Positions 1-7,872 of a stretch of 16,241 nt of DNA are shown piece by piece (the first letter of the stretch is position 1; each line of letters begins with the position of its first letter). The stretch lies in the NCBI RefSeq assembly GCF_915070105.1, contig NZ_CAJZFJ010000052.1, forward strand, positions 1 to 16,241, in the 5' to 3' direction. Position numbers and translations under genes: made by a program. Source of the DNA: an uncultured Porphyromonas sp. GTDB lineage: Bacteria > Bacteroidota > Bacteroidia > Bacteroidales > Porphyromonadaceae. Below the pieces are notes generated by a model. That model worked only from the letters and a program-made list of their open reading frames with translations. It did no database searches and was not told the origin of the DNA.

Positions 1-10
1 TAGATGGGTA

Positions 11-937
11 CTACTTCCTTAGGTAGTTCCCTACTTCGTTTGCTCGTATGGTACGAGAGGACTTGGTACTCCTGCCCGTCGGGGGTGGGGTGGTCGTGGT
101 GCTCTGCGTACTGTTACCTCCTTGGTAGTACTTGAGGGCATTGGGTAGGTAGGCTTGGATCTCCTTGATGCGGTTGGCATCGCTGGGGTGAGTACTTAGG
201 AGCTCGTTCTGCTGTGCTCCACCCTTGGAGGCTGACATCTTCTGCCAGAAGTTCACTGCATAGCGAGGATCGTAGCCAGCCATAGCCATGAGGACAAGCC
301 CCATCTTGTCTGCTTCGTACTCTTGCTTACGTCCGAAGGGGAGCATGACCCCTACCTGAGCTCCTAGCCCATAGGCTTGGTTGATGAGGCCACCGAGTAG
401 CTGGGAGCGTGTATTGACGGCAGCACCTAGGATCTGTCCTCCAGCCCGTAGGAGGAGCTGGTTGCTGATACGCTCGTTGGCATGCTTGGCTAGTGCGTGG
501 CTGAGCTCATGCCCCATGACGGCTGCTAGCTCATCATCCGAATGTGGGCCGTTACCCACTAGGTTGAGTAGTCCCGTGTAGACGACGATCTTCCCTCCAG
601 GCATGCAGAAGGCATTGACCTGCTTGCTATCGACGACGTTGAACTCCCAGCTAAGGCTCGAGAGCATGGACTCATAGCCGTTCTGCTTGAGATAAGCATT
701 GGTAGCTGCAGCTAGGCGACGACCTACCTGGGTGACCTTGGCGTTGTAGGTTGTATTGCTACTGAGCTGAGACTGGCTGATGAACTGCTTGTACTGGGTC
801 GCACTCGCACTGAGGATCTCGCCATCGGATACCAGGTTGAGCTGTCTACGTCCTGTGATGGGCACAGAGCCACAGCTGGAGAGTAGGAGTAGGGCAGAGC
901 AGGTGAGCGCTGTGATACTTCTTGAGATTATCTTCAT
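11..937 (-). CDS. M48 family zinc metalloprotease, lipoprotein (BepA/LoiP-like)
   Basis: A 308-residue predicted periplasmic metallopeptidase that probably takes part in quality control of envelope proteins. The N-terminus is a lipoprotein signal with lipobox LSSC, so Cys22 should be lipidated. The zinc site is HELSH at residues 143-147, and the third ligand is Glu206 in the EYEAD motif (ExxxD). The stretch CMPGGKIVVYTGLL at 111-124 is typical of the soluble, single-domain M48 group (BepA/LoiP/YggG) rather than membrane-embedded HtpX or Ste24. The C-terminal tail (about 275-308) is low-complexity Thr/Pro/Ser and basic, with no recognised domain, and no TPR region like that of BepA follows. 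It is the last visible gene of the pyrH-frr-rsgA-capA run, 29 bp downstream of the CapA gene, so it is probably cotranscribed. The family call is firm; the substrate is unknown. Confidence 0.93.
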   Translation of the reverse strand: MKIISRSITALTCSALLLLSSCGSVPITGRRQLNLVSDGEILSASATQYKQFISQSQLSSNTTYNAKVTQVGRRLAAATNAYLKQNGYESMLSSLSWEFNVVDSKQVNAFCMPGGKIVVYTGLLNLVGNGPHSDDELAAVMGHELSHALAKHANERISNQLLLRAGGQILGAAVNTRSQLLGGLINQAYGLGAQVGVMLPFGRKQEYEADKMGLVLMAMAGYDPRYAVNFWQKMSASKGGAQQNELLSTHPSDANRIKEIQAYLPNALKYYQGGNSTQSTTTTPPPTGRSTKSSRTIRANEVGNYLRK

Positions 938-966
938 ACAATGAATAAAGTCTTAGAGATGAACAA

Positions 967-2094
967 TTATCGAACGAGAGGGATCGACTTATAGTATTGT
1001 TGCATTGCCTTCAGGTCGATAGCCTCACTGAGGGCAAGGCCAGAGGGGACAGAGTCCAGAGACACGGGGCGTAGACGGTATATAGGCTTCCCCTGGGGGG
1101 TACGCTTCTCTACGAAGACGTACTGATAGCTGGGCTTTGTCGTCCAAGTGCCCGTAGTACGATCCCTAAGCAGGGTGAGGGTGAGGAGCATTCCCCCTCG
1201 GGTAGCAGCGGGGCGCACTTGGTTGCTAATGAAGTTACCCATCGAATATATAACGAACACCTTAGCCTTCTTGTTCGCAGACTCGATGAAGGCACTCTCC
1301 TGCACGACATGGGGATGGCTCCCGATGATCGCATCTACCCCTTGCTCGGAGAGCCATAGGGCTAGGTCTCGCTGTGCTCGGCTGGGGTTCTTCTCATATT
1401 CATTCCCCCAGTGGATCTGTACGATCTTGTAGTCTGCCCCTAGGCTGTCGGCACGATGTAGGTCGGAGGCTATCTGCTCTCTACGTATCGTATCTACTAG
1501 GGCAGGGTGGGGGATCGGGAGACCGTTGGTGCCGTAGGTGTAGGCTAGTACGGCGATCTTTACCCCATGCACCTCTCTGATGAGAGGGGTGCGGGAGGGA
1601 CGTTCCTCGGGGGTACGATAGCTCCCTGTCGTCGCTATCCCTAGGCTATCTAGGACGTCTATTGTATGGGTGACACCATAGCCACGGCGGTCGCAGCTAT
1701 GGTTATTCGCCGTAGTGAGGATATCGAAGCCCACGTCTCGTAGTGCCTCTCCTAGAGCAGTGGGGGAGGAGAACATCGGGTAGCCACTGTAGGGTGTGCC
1801 GCCGAAGGTGGTCTCGAGGTTGGCTAGGGCTAGATCTGCTCTCTGGATCTGTTCTTTGACAAGGGCAAAGGAAGGGGCGAAGTCGTAGCGTCCAGCCCCC
1901 GTGAGGGCAGCTCGTATCTGAGGCCCGTGGGTCATGATGTCCCCTGCGAAGACGAGCTGTAGAGAGTCTCTCTGCGGTGTGCTCTCCGTGAGGCTGTCGG
2001 TCTGCTGAGTCTGCCCCTTGCCCTGACAAGCGGTGTGTAGTGAGCATAGGGTATAGAGGAGTATTATCCCGAGGAGGCGGGTATACTTGGTCAT
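967..2094 (-). CDS. CapA-family (PGA_cap) metallophosphatase-like lipoprotein
   Basis: A 375-residue protein of the CapA/PgsA (poly-gamma-glutamate capsule) family, which has a calcineurin-like metallophosphatase fold. It has a lipoprotein signal ending HTAC (lipid Cys23), so it is anchored in the envelope facing the periplasm or outside. Family motifs are GDIM at 51-54, ANLE at 91-94, TANNH at 128-132, HWG at 228-230 and GSHPH at 258-262; the Asp, Asn and His residues in them form the expected metal site. No other capsule or polyglutamate genes (capB, capC) are nearby, so a capsule role should not be assumed. Many single CapA proteins in Bacteroidota have no known function. It sits 23 bp after rsgA and 29 bp before the M48 protease gene, consistent with one transcript. 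Confidence 0.9.
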   Translation of the reverse strand: MTKYTRLLGIILLYTLCSLHTACQGKGQTQQTDSLTESTPQRDSLQLVFAGDIMTHGPQIRAALTGAGRYDFAPSFALVKEQIQRADLALANLETTFGGTPYSGYPMFSSPTALGEALRDVGFDILTTANNHSCDRRGYGVTHTIDVLDSLGIATTGSYRTPEERPSRTPLIREVHGVKIAVLAYTYGTNGLPIPHPALVDTIRREQIASDLHRADSLGADYKIVQIHWGNEYEKNPSRAQRDLALWLSEQGVDAIIGSHPHVVQESAFIESANKKAKVFVIYSMGNFISNQVRPAATRGGMLLTLTLLRDRTTGTWTTKPSYQYVFVEKRTPQGKPIYRLRPVSLDSVPSGLALSEAIDLKAMQQYYKSIPLVR

Positions 2095-2117
2095 GGTGTA
2101 GGAGGTGGTGTGTGGGG

Positions 2118-3071
2118 TTACTTGTATTCGGGGCGGTACTTCCCGCCCTCTCTATCCTCAAGGATACCTAGATAGCTGATGTAGCGGGAGGGGGCGATAC
2201 GTCCCTCCTCTACAGCTGTCTGTACGGCGCATCCTGGCTCGTGGGTGTGGGTGCAGTTCCCGAAGCGACAGCTCTTGCTCTCCTCGAAGATCTCGGGGAA
2301 GTAGTGTGAGACCTCCGCCTCCTGCATCTCCAGCATGCCGAAGCCCTTGATGCCCGGGGTGTCGATGATATAGCCTCCGTCGTCGGAGGGTAAGGGGATC
2401 ATCTGGGAGAAGGTCGTGGTGTGCATCCCCTTGGCATGTGCCGTGGATATACTACCCGTACGAAGCTCTACTCCTGGGATGAGGCGGTTGATCAAGGTGC
2501 TCTTCCCTACGCCCGAGTGTCCACTGAGGAGGTTGATCTTCCCGCTCATGCGATCTATGAGGGCTTCGACACCCTCACCCGTAGTAGCTGATACTGCATG
2601 GCATGGATAGCCGATACTGGAGTAGAGCTGTATGAGCTCCTGCATATACTCCGTAGTCTCGGAGGGATAGAGGTCGATCTTGTTGAAGATTAACTCCGTG
2701 GGTACTCGATAAGCCTCTGCTGTGGCGAGGAAACGGTCGATAAAAGTCGTACTGGTCTCCGGGGCAATGATCGTACAGACGAGGAAGGAGGCATCTAGGT
2801 TAGCGGCGAGGATATGGGACTCCTTAGATAGATTGGCTGCTCGGCGTATGATGTAGTTACGTCGAGGGAGTATATCTCGGATGTAGTGTGCTGCTTCCTG
2901 CCCCGTGTCCTCGCTGAGCTCTATCTCCACGTGATCTCCTACGACAATAGGGTTGGTGGAGCGAAAGCCTCTTAGGCGAAGGTTCCCCTTGGCAAGACAT
3001 GGGCGCTCTACACCATCCTCACAGAGGACGATGTAGTGGCTCCCAGTGTTCTTGATGACTAGTCCTGTCAC
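2118..3071 (-). CDS. rsgA: Small ribosomal subunit biogenesis GTPase RsgA
   Basis: A 317-residue circularly permuted GTPase that acts late in 30S subunit maturation. The N-terminal OB-fold covers about residues 1-70. The G motifs come in permuted order: G4 NKID at 130-133, then G1 GHSGVGKST at 184-192, then G3 DTPG at 237-240. The C-terminal zinc knuckle has Cys268, Cys273, His275 and Cys281, the same spacing (C-x4-C-x-H-x5-C) as in E. coli RsgA. Length and motifs are complete. It lies 48 bp downstream of frr and 23 bp upstream of the CapA gene. Pairing with frr and pyrH fits a ribosome-related transcription unit. Confidence 0.97.
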   Translation of the reverse strand: MTGLVIKNTGSHYIVLCEDGVERPCLAKGNLRLRGFRSTNPIVVGDHVEIELSEDTGQEAAHYIRDILPRRNYIIRRAANLSKESHILAANLDASFLVCTIIAPETSTTFIDRFLATAEAYRVPTELIFNKIDLYPSETTEYMQELIQLYSSIGYPCHAVSATTGEGVEALIDRMSGKINLLSGHSGVGKSTLINRLIPGVELRTGSISTAHAKGMHTTTFSQMIPLPSDDGGYIIDTPGIKGFGMLEMQEAEVSHYFPEIFEESKSCRFGNCTHTHEPGCAVQTAVEEGRIAPSRYISYLGILEDREGGKYRPEYK

Positions 3072-3119
3072 GTATGCTGTAGTGATAGAGGCTTGTGGGC
3101 TCGCTAGAGGGGGGATCCC

Positions 3120-3683
3120 TTAGACGGTCATGATCTCCTTCTCCTTGGCTGAGAAGATCTCCTCTACCTTCTTGATGTATCGGTCGTGGAGCTTCTGTAC
3201 TTCAGCCTCGGCATCCTTGGCGACATCCTCGGGGGTATTGTCCGCCTTGATGCTCTTCTTGATGAGGTCATTGGAGTCACGGCGGGCATTACGGATACTT
3301 ACCTTGGCATTCTCAGCATCGGCCTTGACCTGCTTGACGAGCTCACGGCGACGATCTTCGGTGAGAGGGGGGATACCGAGGCGGATAAGCTCCCCATTGT
3401 TCTCGGGCGTGATGCCGAGAGGGGAGTTGATGATAGCACGCTCGATCTCCTTGATGATGCCCTTCTCCCAGGGGGTGATGACGATGCTTTTGGCATCGGG
3501 GACAGAGACTGTGCCTACCTGTGTCAGGGGTACCATGCTACCATAGTACTCGACTAGGATGCCGTCGAGGATCTTGACGTTGGCCTTGCCTGCGCGTACA
3601 CGGGCTAGAGCCTCCTCGAGGTGCTCAACAGTCTTCTCCATTTGTGCGCCAGCCTGCGCTATTAGTTCCTTTAGTTCGCTCAT
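3120..3683 (-). CDS. frr: Ribosome recycling factor
   Basis: A 187-residue cytosolic protein that, with EF-G, splits post-termination ribosomes. The length is standard for the family (about 185 residues). Recognisable parts are the N-terminal helix with RAGKANVKILDGI, the domain II segment YYGSMVPLTQVGTVSVPDA, the conserved PPLTEDRRRELVKQVK and the C-terminal coiled helix ending in KEKEIM. The start is an ATG 69 bp after the pyrH stop, and no Shine-Dalgarno sequence is evident, which is normal for the phylum. It sits between pyrH and rsgA; pyrH-frr adjacency is widespread in bacteria. Confidence 0.98.
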   Translation of the reverse strand: MSELKELIAQAGAQMEKTVEHLEEALARVRAGKANVKILDGILVEYYGSMVPLTQVGTVSVPDAKSIVITPWEKGIIKEIERAIINSPLGITPENNGELIRLGIPPLTEDRRRELVKQVKADAENAKVSIRNARRDSNDLIKKSIKADNTPEDVAKDAEAEVQKLHDRYIKKVEEIFSAKEKEIMTV

Positions 3684-3752
3684 AGGGGGCAGATGATTCT
3701 TATCTATATTTATTGTATTCGTTTGTGTCTCCCTTGTAGGGTGGCTACTGGG

Positions 3753-4463
3753 CTAGAAGCCCACGTATGTACCGATCTGCTCACCACGCAGTACTCGTAG
3801 GAGGTTACCTGGGGTGTCCATGTCGAAGACGATGATCGGTAGGTTGTTCTCTCGGCACATCGTCGTGGCTGTCAGATCCATCACCTTGAGTCCACGGTTG
3901 TAGATCTCGTCGTAGGTGATACGGTCAAACTTCGTGGCCGTGGGGTCCTTCTCTGGGTCAGCGGTGTAGATACCATCGACACGTGTTCCCTTGAGCATCA
4001 CATCGGCTTCGAGCTCGATACCACGGAGCGAAGAGCCCGTGTCTGTCGTGAAGAAGGGATTCCCCGTGCCAGCCGAGAGGATCACTACCTCACCTGCCTC
4101 TAGGGCATCCAGCGCACGACGCTTGGAGTAGAACTCCCCGATAGGCTCCATACGGATGGCCGTTAGCACTCTATTCTTTACCCCGAGGGAGGTAAGGGCA
4201 GAGCTGAGGGCAAGGCTATTGATGACCGTAGCGAGCATACCCATCTGGTCACCCTGCACACGATCAAAGCCCTGGGTCGCCCCACTGAGGCCACGGAAGA
4301 TGTTCCCACCTCCGATGACGATAGCGACCTGTATACCTAGGTCTACGGCTGCCTGTATGTCCCGAGCGTAGTCGCTCAGTCGATCGGTGTCTATACCATA
4401 CTGCTGGGCTCCCATGAGGGACTCACCGCTGAGCTTGAGTAGTACGCGTCTGAAGCTGTTCAT
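3753..4463 (-). CDS. pyrH: UMP kinase (uridylate kinase)
   Basis: A 236-residue amino-acid-kinase-fold enzyme that phosphorylates UMP to UDP using ATP in pyrimidine nucleotide synthesis. Visible motifs are KLSGESL at 10-16, GGGNIFRG at 51-58, the UMP-contacting GDQMGMLATVINS at 71-83, GTGNPFFTTDT at 132-142 and YTADPEKDP at 166-174. Length and motif order are those of bacterial PyrH, which works as a hexamer. It is the first gene of the minus-strand run pyrH-frr-rsgA-capA-M48, with a good promoter 27 bp upstream. Confidence 0.98.
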   Translation of the reverse strand: MNSFRRVLLKLSGESLMGAQQYGIDTDRLSDYARDIQAAVDLGIQVAIVIGGGNIFRGLSGATQGFDRVQGDQMGMLATVINSLALSSALTSLGVKNRVLTAIRMEPIGEFYSKRRALDALEAGEVVILSAGTGNPFFTTDTGSSLRGIELEADVMLKGTRVDGIYTADPEKDPTATKFDRITYDEIYNRGLKVMDLTATTMCRENNLPIIVFDMDTPGNLLRVLRGEQIGTYVGF

Positions 4464-4489
4464 TCGATTGCCTATATATAATTATGGTA

Positions 4490-4522
4490 CAAAGAAACGA
4501 CTTTTGCCCCAATTCCCCCAAA
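4490..4522 (-). promoter_or_regulatory. Bacteroidota-type promoter for pyrH operon
   Basis: On the minus strand there is TTTG (4519-4522), a 21-bp spacer, then TTTCTTTG (4490-4497), which matches TAnnTTTG in all fixed positions but one. The spacing is within the 19-21 bp expected for the Bacteroidota primary sigma factor. It would start transcription about 20 nt before the pyrH ATG. The pattern is seen directly; its activity is inferred. Confidence 0.6.
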
Positions 4523-4746
4523 TCTCCAGCCCCTGTCATCACCCTAAGCTATCCCCTTTATGCCATGTAGTTGGGGGCAGGCGATGGCGGATAGGGGCAA
4601 CTAAGCACTCGTCCTTAGCTAGGGGGATAGTGTATGCCATACTCGTGCGAAGGGGGCTAGAATTTAGGGTAGATGCATGAGCTCACTAGAGTTCGAGGAC
4701 AATGTAGGCGAAAGGCATACCCCGAAGATAGAAGTATCTGCCTCCT

Positions 4747-4773
4747 AGGTCTAGATATACCAAGTGTAGACCT
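4747..4773. repeat. Inverted repeat next to the palindrome
   Basis: AGGTCTA (4747-4753) and TAGACCT (4767-4773) form a perfect 7-bp stem with a 13-nt loop. CCTAGG occurs on both outer sides. It lies 18 bp before the large palindrome and may belong to the same element. There is no T-rich tail, so it is not a terminator. Confidence 0.45.
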
Positions 4774-4791
4774 ACTACCTAGGAAGGAAAT

Positions 4792-4853
4792 GTGTACACG
4801 CGTGTATACCATTGTGTACTCATGTGTACACTGTTGTATACACGCGTGTACAC
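4792..4853. repeat. 62-bp palindrome built of GTGTACAC units
   Basis: The outer arms are a perfect 18-bp inverted repeat: GTGTACACGCGTGTATAC at 4792-4809 and its exact reverse complement at 4836-4853. The 26-bp centre is itself imperfectly symmetric, with GTGTAC at 4814-4819 and GTGTACAC at 4824-4831; over the whole element 27 of 31 positions pair. Both arms are strictly alternating purine-pyrimidine, as is the run at 4821-4831, so the DNA could extrude a cruciform or adopt Z-DNA under negative supercoiling. It lies 390 bp before gyrA and 330 bp before pyrH. It may be a multi-site operator or a dispersed palindromic repeat; the sequence alone does not decide. Confidence 0.85.
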
Positions 4854-4963
4854 TACATCGCTCTCGGTATGTCCTCTGTAGGGCTCTCATGTACGTGTTT
4901 CTCGGGGGGCTAACACTTGGTGTACCAGAGATACAGTTAAGATACCCTTCGACATGAAGAGAT

Positions 4964-5047
4964 GCCCTACAAAGGACACAACGAGGGGTGCATGCGAGAA
5001 GAGCTCATGCATCGCCCTTGAGGGGCTGTCTTTGTAATGTAAAGGGC
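4964..5047. repeat. Nested inverted repeats, possible structured RNA or leader
   Basis: TACAAAGGACA (4968-4978) faces TGTCTTTGTA (5027-5036), pairing with one bulged base. GCCC (4964-4967) faces GGGC (5044-5047). Inside are TGCATG (4989-4994) with CATGCA (5006-5011), and a small GCCC-TTGAG-GGGC hairpin at 5014-5026. Together they could fold into a branched structure about 200 nt before the gyrA start. Whether it is transcribed is unknown, and it fits no RNA family I know. Confidence 0.35.
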
Positions 5048-5117
5048 TACTTTTCTCTCATTCTGCGCCATAGTGGGCAGAGGTGGCCTAGTCTAGCTAT
5101 GGGCGTGTTAGGTGTCT

Positions 5118-5142
5118 AAATAAGTGTATATGCTGCTTATTT
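5118..5142. promoter_or_regulatory. Inverted repeat AAATAAG-N11-CTTATTT upstream of gyrA
   Basis: A perfect 7-bp inverted repeat with an 11-bp spacer (AAATAAG 5118-5124, CTTATTT 5136-5142), centred about 113 bp before the gyrA ATG. Its size and AT-rich arms look like an operator for a dimeric regulator, but no regulator is identifiable from it. Confidence 0.3.
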
Positions 5143-5242
5143 GGGTAAAATGTCGTATCTTAGAGCCTTGTTAATGGGTGTCTTTCTACGTATACCATCA
5201 GGGTGCCGTGGTTAGATACATTATAATAATGGTATAACAAGA

Positions 5243-7846
5243 ATGCTGGATCGAGAAGATAGAATCATAGATATCAATATCGAGGATGAGATGAAGACTG
5301 CCTACATAGACTACTCTATGTCGGTCATTGTCTCCCGAGCTCTGCCTGATGTCCGTGATGGATTCAAGCCCGTACATCGCCGTGTGCTCTACGCCATGAA
5401 CGAGACGGGGAACACCTTTGATAAACCAACCCGAAAGTGCGCTAATGCTGTGGGGGAGGTCTTAGGGAAGTATCACCCCCATGGAGACTTCTCCGTCTAT
5501 GGTACCCTCGTGCGTCTCGCACAGCCATGGAACCTCCGCTATCCTCTCGTAGAGGGGCAGGGGAACTTCGGGTCTATCGATGGTGACTCGCCAGCTGCTA
5601 TGCGTTATACGGAGGCTCGTCTGGGCAAGCTAGCCGCAGAGATGCTCCGAGATATCGAGAAGGATACGGTGGACTTCCAGTCCAACTTCGACGATACACG
5701 CCTCGAGCCTACCGTCCTGCCTACACGCTTCCCCAATCTCCTCGTCAATGGAGCCGCAGGGATTGCTGTCGGTATGGCTACGAATATGGCTCCACACAAC
5801 TTGGGTGAGTCTATCGATGCCTGTGTGGCCTATATCGATCACCATGGAGAGATCGATGCCGCAGGGCTGATGAACTATATCAAGGCTCCAGACTTCCCTA
5901 CGGGAGGCCTGATCTACGGCTACGCTGGTGTGCGTGAGGCCTTCGAGACAGGTCGTGGACGTATCGTCATCCGTAGCCGCTGTGAGATCGAGGAGCACAA
6001 CAATCATGAGCGTATCATCGTCACGGAGATCCCTTACCAGGTCAATAAGAGTGAGCTCGTCAAGAGCATCGCAGACCTGATCACCGACAAGAAGATCGAC
6101 GGTATATCGGGGATCTCTGATGAGTCGAACCGCAAGGGGATACGTATCGTCATTGAGGTCAAGCGAGATGCTAACGCAGGTGTCGTCCTGAACAAGCTCT
6201 ACAAGATGACCGCCCTACAGAGCTCCTTCAGCGTGAACAATATTGCGCTCGTCAAGGGACGTCCTCAGCTACTCAACCTGCGTGACCTCATAGAGCTCTT
6301 TATCGAGCATCGCCATGATGTCGTCTACCGCCGTACAGCCTTTGAGCTAAATAAGGCCAAGGAGCGTGCACACCTCCTAGAGGGCTTGATCATCGCAGTA
6401 GACAATATCGATGAGGTGATACGTATCATCCGTGCTGCTAGCGAACCTCAGGAGGCTGTAGAGAAGCTCATGGAGCGATTCTCTCTCTCCCTCATACAGG
6501 CTCGTGCGATCGTAGATATGCGTCTACGTGCCCTCACAGGCCTAGAGCGTGAGAAGCTGAAGGCTGAGTATGCTGATCTCATGAAGGAGATCGAGCGTCT
6601 ACAGGCTCTACTAGCAGATAAGGAGCTACGTGCAGCCCTAATCCGTGAAGAGCTCCTCGAGATCAAGGAACGCTACGGGGATGTTCGTCGTAGCGAGATC
6701 ATCTATGCAGCCGAGGAATTCAACCCTGAGGACTTCTATGCCGATGACGAGATGGTCATTACCATCTCCCATCTGGGCTATATCAAGCGTACTCCTCTCA
6801 CGGAGTTCCGCACGCAGGCTCGTGGTGGCGTAGGCGCCAAGGGAAGCGATACCCGAGATGAGGACTTCATCGAGTATATCTACTCGGCCTCCATGCACGG
6901 GACAATGCTCCTCTTCACACAGATGGGACGCTGCTATTGGCTCAAGGTATACGAGATCCCAGAGGGCGCTAAGGGTGCCAAGGGACGTGCACTGCAGAAC
7001 CTACTGAATATCGAGTCTGGAGACCGAGTCAATGCCTTCATCTGCGTCAAGAACCTCACGAAGGATCCCGACTTTGTCAATTCGCACTACCTCCTCTTCT
7101 GCACCAAGCGAGGGACGATCAAGAAGACCCTCCTAGAGGCTTACTCTCGTCCACGTGCCAATGGGGTGATCGCTATAGACCTGCGTGACGATGACCGTCT
7201 CGTAGGTGTAAGCCTGACCGATGGTAATAGTGAGATCCTGCTGGCTAATCGTAAGGGACGTGCCGTTCGCTTCAACGAGCAGACCGTGCGTGCTACTGGA
7301 CGTAATGCCATGGGGGTACGTGGTATGACACTCGATGACGATAGCTCGGACGAAGTCATCGGTATGATCGCTGTCGCTCAGGATACGCCAGAGAGCATCC
7401 TAGTAGTCAGTGAGAATGGCTATGGTAAGCGTTCGCTCGTTGAGGACTACCGTATCACCAATCGTGGTACTAAGGGGGTTAAGACCCTAAATGTGACCGA
7501 TAAGACTGGGGAGCTCGTAGCCTTCGAGGCTGTGACCGATGAGCACGACCTAATGATCATCAATCGTAGCGGGATCACCATCCGTGTCCATGCCCGTGAC
7601 ATCAGCGTACAGGGGCGTGCCACACAGGGAGTTCGTATTATCGACCTCAAGAAGCGAGGTGACGAGATCGCCTCAGTATGCCGTGTGCTATCTGAGGAAG
7701 AGACCGAGGAGACTGAGGCTGCTGTAGAGGTGGCGGAGGTTCCTTCGCTAGAGTCGATCCTCCCCCCTATCGAGACATCAGAGACCGATAACCAGTTGCC
7801 CGAAGAGTTCCTAGCAAGAGCTATGGACGAGGAGCTGAATAACTAA
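5243..7846 (+). CDS. gyrA: DNA gyrase subunit A (QRDR carries Phe83 and Gly87)
   Basis: An 867-residue catalytic subunit of the type II topoisomerase that introduces negative supercoils with GyrB. The N-terminal winged-helix/tower domain is complete, with the active-site Tyr122 in AAMRYTE. The C-terminal domain begins near residue 500 and holds a relaxed GyrA-box, QARGGVG at 525-531, instead of the Q(R/K)RGG(R/K)G of E. coli. The last 60 or so residues form a strongly acidic tail. The numbering matches E. coli over the quinolone-resistance region, HPHGDFSVYGTLVR at 78-91: residue 83 is Phe (codon TTC, 5489-5491) where Ser is usual, and residue 87 is Gly (GGT, 5501-5503). GyrA rather than ParC is supported by the N-terminus and GyrA-box, not by context. 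It is followed 26 bp later by the TPR gene, probably on one transcript. Confidence 0.97.
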   Translation: MLDREDRIIDINIEDEMKTAYIDYSMSVIVSRALPDVRDGFKPVHRRVLYAMNETGNTFDKPTRKCANAVGEVLGKYHPHGDFSVYGTLVRLAQPWNLRYPLVEGQGNFGSIDGDSPAAMRYTEARLGKLAAEMLRDIEKDTVDFQSNFDDTRLEPTVLPTRFPNLLVNGAAGIAVGMATNMAPHNLGESIDACVAYIDHHGEIDAAGLMNYIKAPDFPTGGLIYGYAGVREAFETGRGRIVIRSRCEIEEHNNHERIIVTEIPYQVNKSELVKSIADLITDKKIDGISGISDESNRKGIRIVIEVKRDANAGVVLNKLYKMTALQSSFSVNNIALVKGRPQLLNLRDLIELFIEHRHDVVYRRTAFELNKAKERAHLLEGLIIAVDNIDEVIRIIRAASEPQEAVEKLMERFSLSLIQARAIVDMRLRALTGLEREKLKAEYADLMKEIERLQALLADKELRAALIREELLEIKERYGDVRRSEIIYAAEEFNPEDFYADDEMVITISHLGYIKRTPLTEFRTQARGGVGAKGSDTRDEDFIEYIYSASMHGTMLLFTQMGRCYWLKVYEIPEGAKGAKGRALQNLLNIESGDRVNAFICVKNLTKDPDFVNSHYLLFCTKRGTIKKTLLEAYSRPRANGVIAIDLRDDDRLVGVSLTDGNSEILLANRKGRAVRFNEQTVRATGRNAMGVRGMTLDDDSSDEVIGMIAVAQDTPESILVVSENGYGKRSLVEDYRITNRGTKGVKTLNVTDKTGELVAFEAVTDEHDLMIINRSGITIRVHARDISVQGRATQGVRIIDLKKRGDEIASVCRVLSEEETEETEAAVEVAEVPSLESILPPIETSETDNQLPEEFLARAMDEELNN

Positions 7847-7872
7847 TTGTACACAACTAAATAGAAACCACA

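Larger units (their letters stand above)
4464..5242. other. Non-coding region between divergent pyrH and gyrA
   Basis: A 779-bp gap with no convincing gene. Short open frames cross it on both strands, but their translations are rich in Cys, Arg and Tyr from repeat DNA and resemble nothing known. It is full of inverted repeats: one at 4747-4773, the GTGTACAC palindrome at 4792-4853, a composite structure at 4964-5047 and AAATAAG/CTTATTT at 5118-5142. The pyrH promoter lies at its left edge. I could not find a TTTG/TAnnTTTG promoter for gyrA at proper spacing, so the gyrA start site is unresolved. A structured RNA is possible, but I recognise no family. Confidence 0.6.

Noticed and set aside
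967..2094. Capsule biosynthesis locus
   Set aside because: Only one CapA-family gene is present among housekeeping genes; no capB/capC, glycosyltransferase or export genes.
1703..2161. A 152-codon frame overlapping the capA and rsgA junction in another frame
   Set aside because: Low-complexity His/Arg/Pro translation overlapping two well-supported genes.
3186..3557. A 123-codon acidic frame opposite frr
   Set aside because: Antisense shadow of frr; composition mirrors the helical frr codons.
4792..4853. CRISPR array or replication origin at the palindrome
   Set aside because: Units are inverted and too closely packed for CRISPR repeats and spacers, no cas gene is present, and there are no DnaA-box (TTATCCACA) clusters.
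4657..4957. Overlapping open frames on both strands across the pyrH-gyrA gap (77-97 codons)
   Set aside because: They read through the palindrome, giving Cys/Tyr/Val-rich translations with no family resemblance; long stop-free runs arise from the repeat itself.
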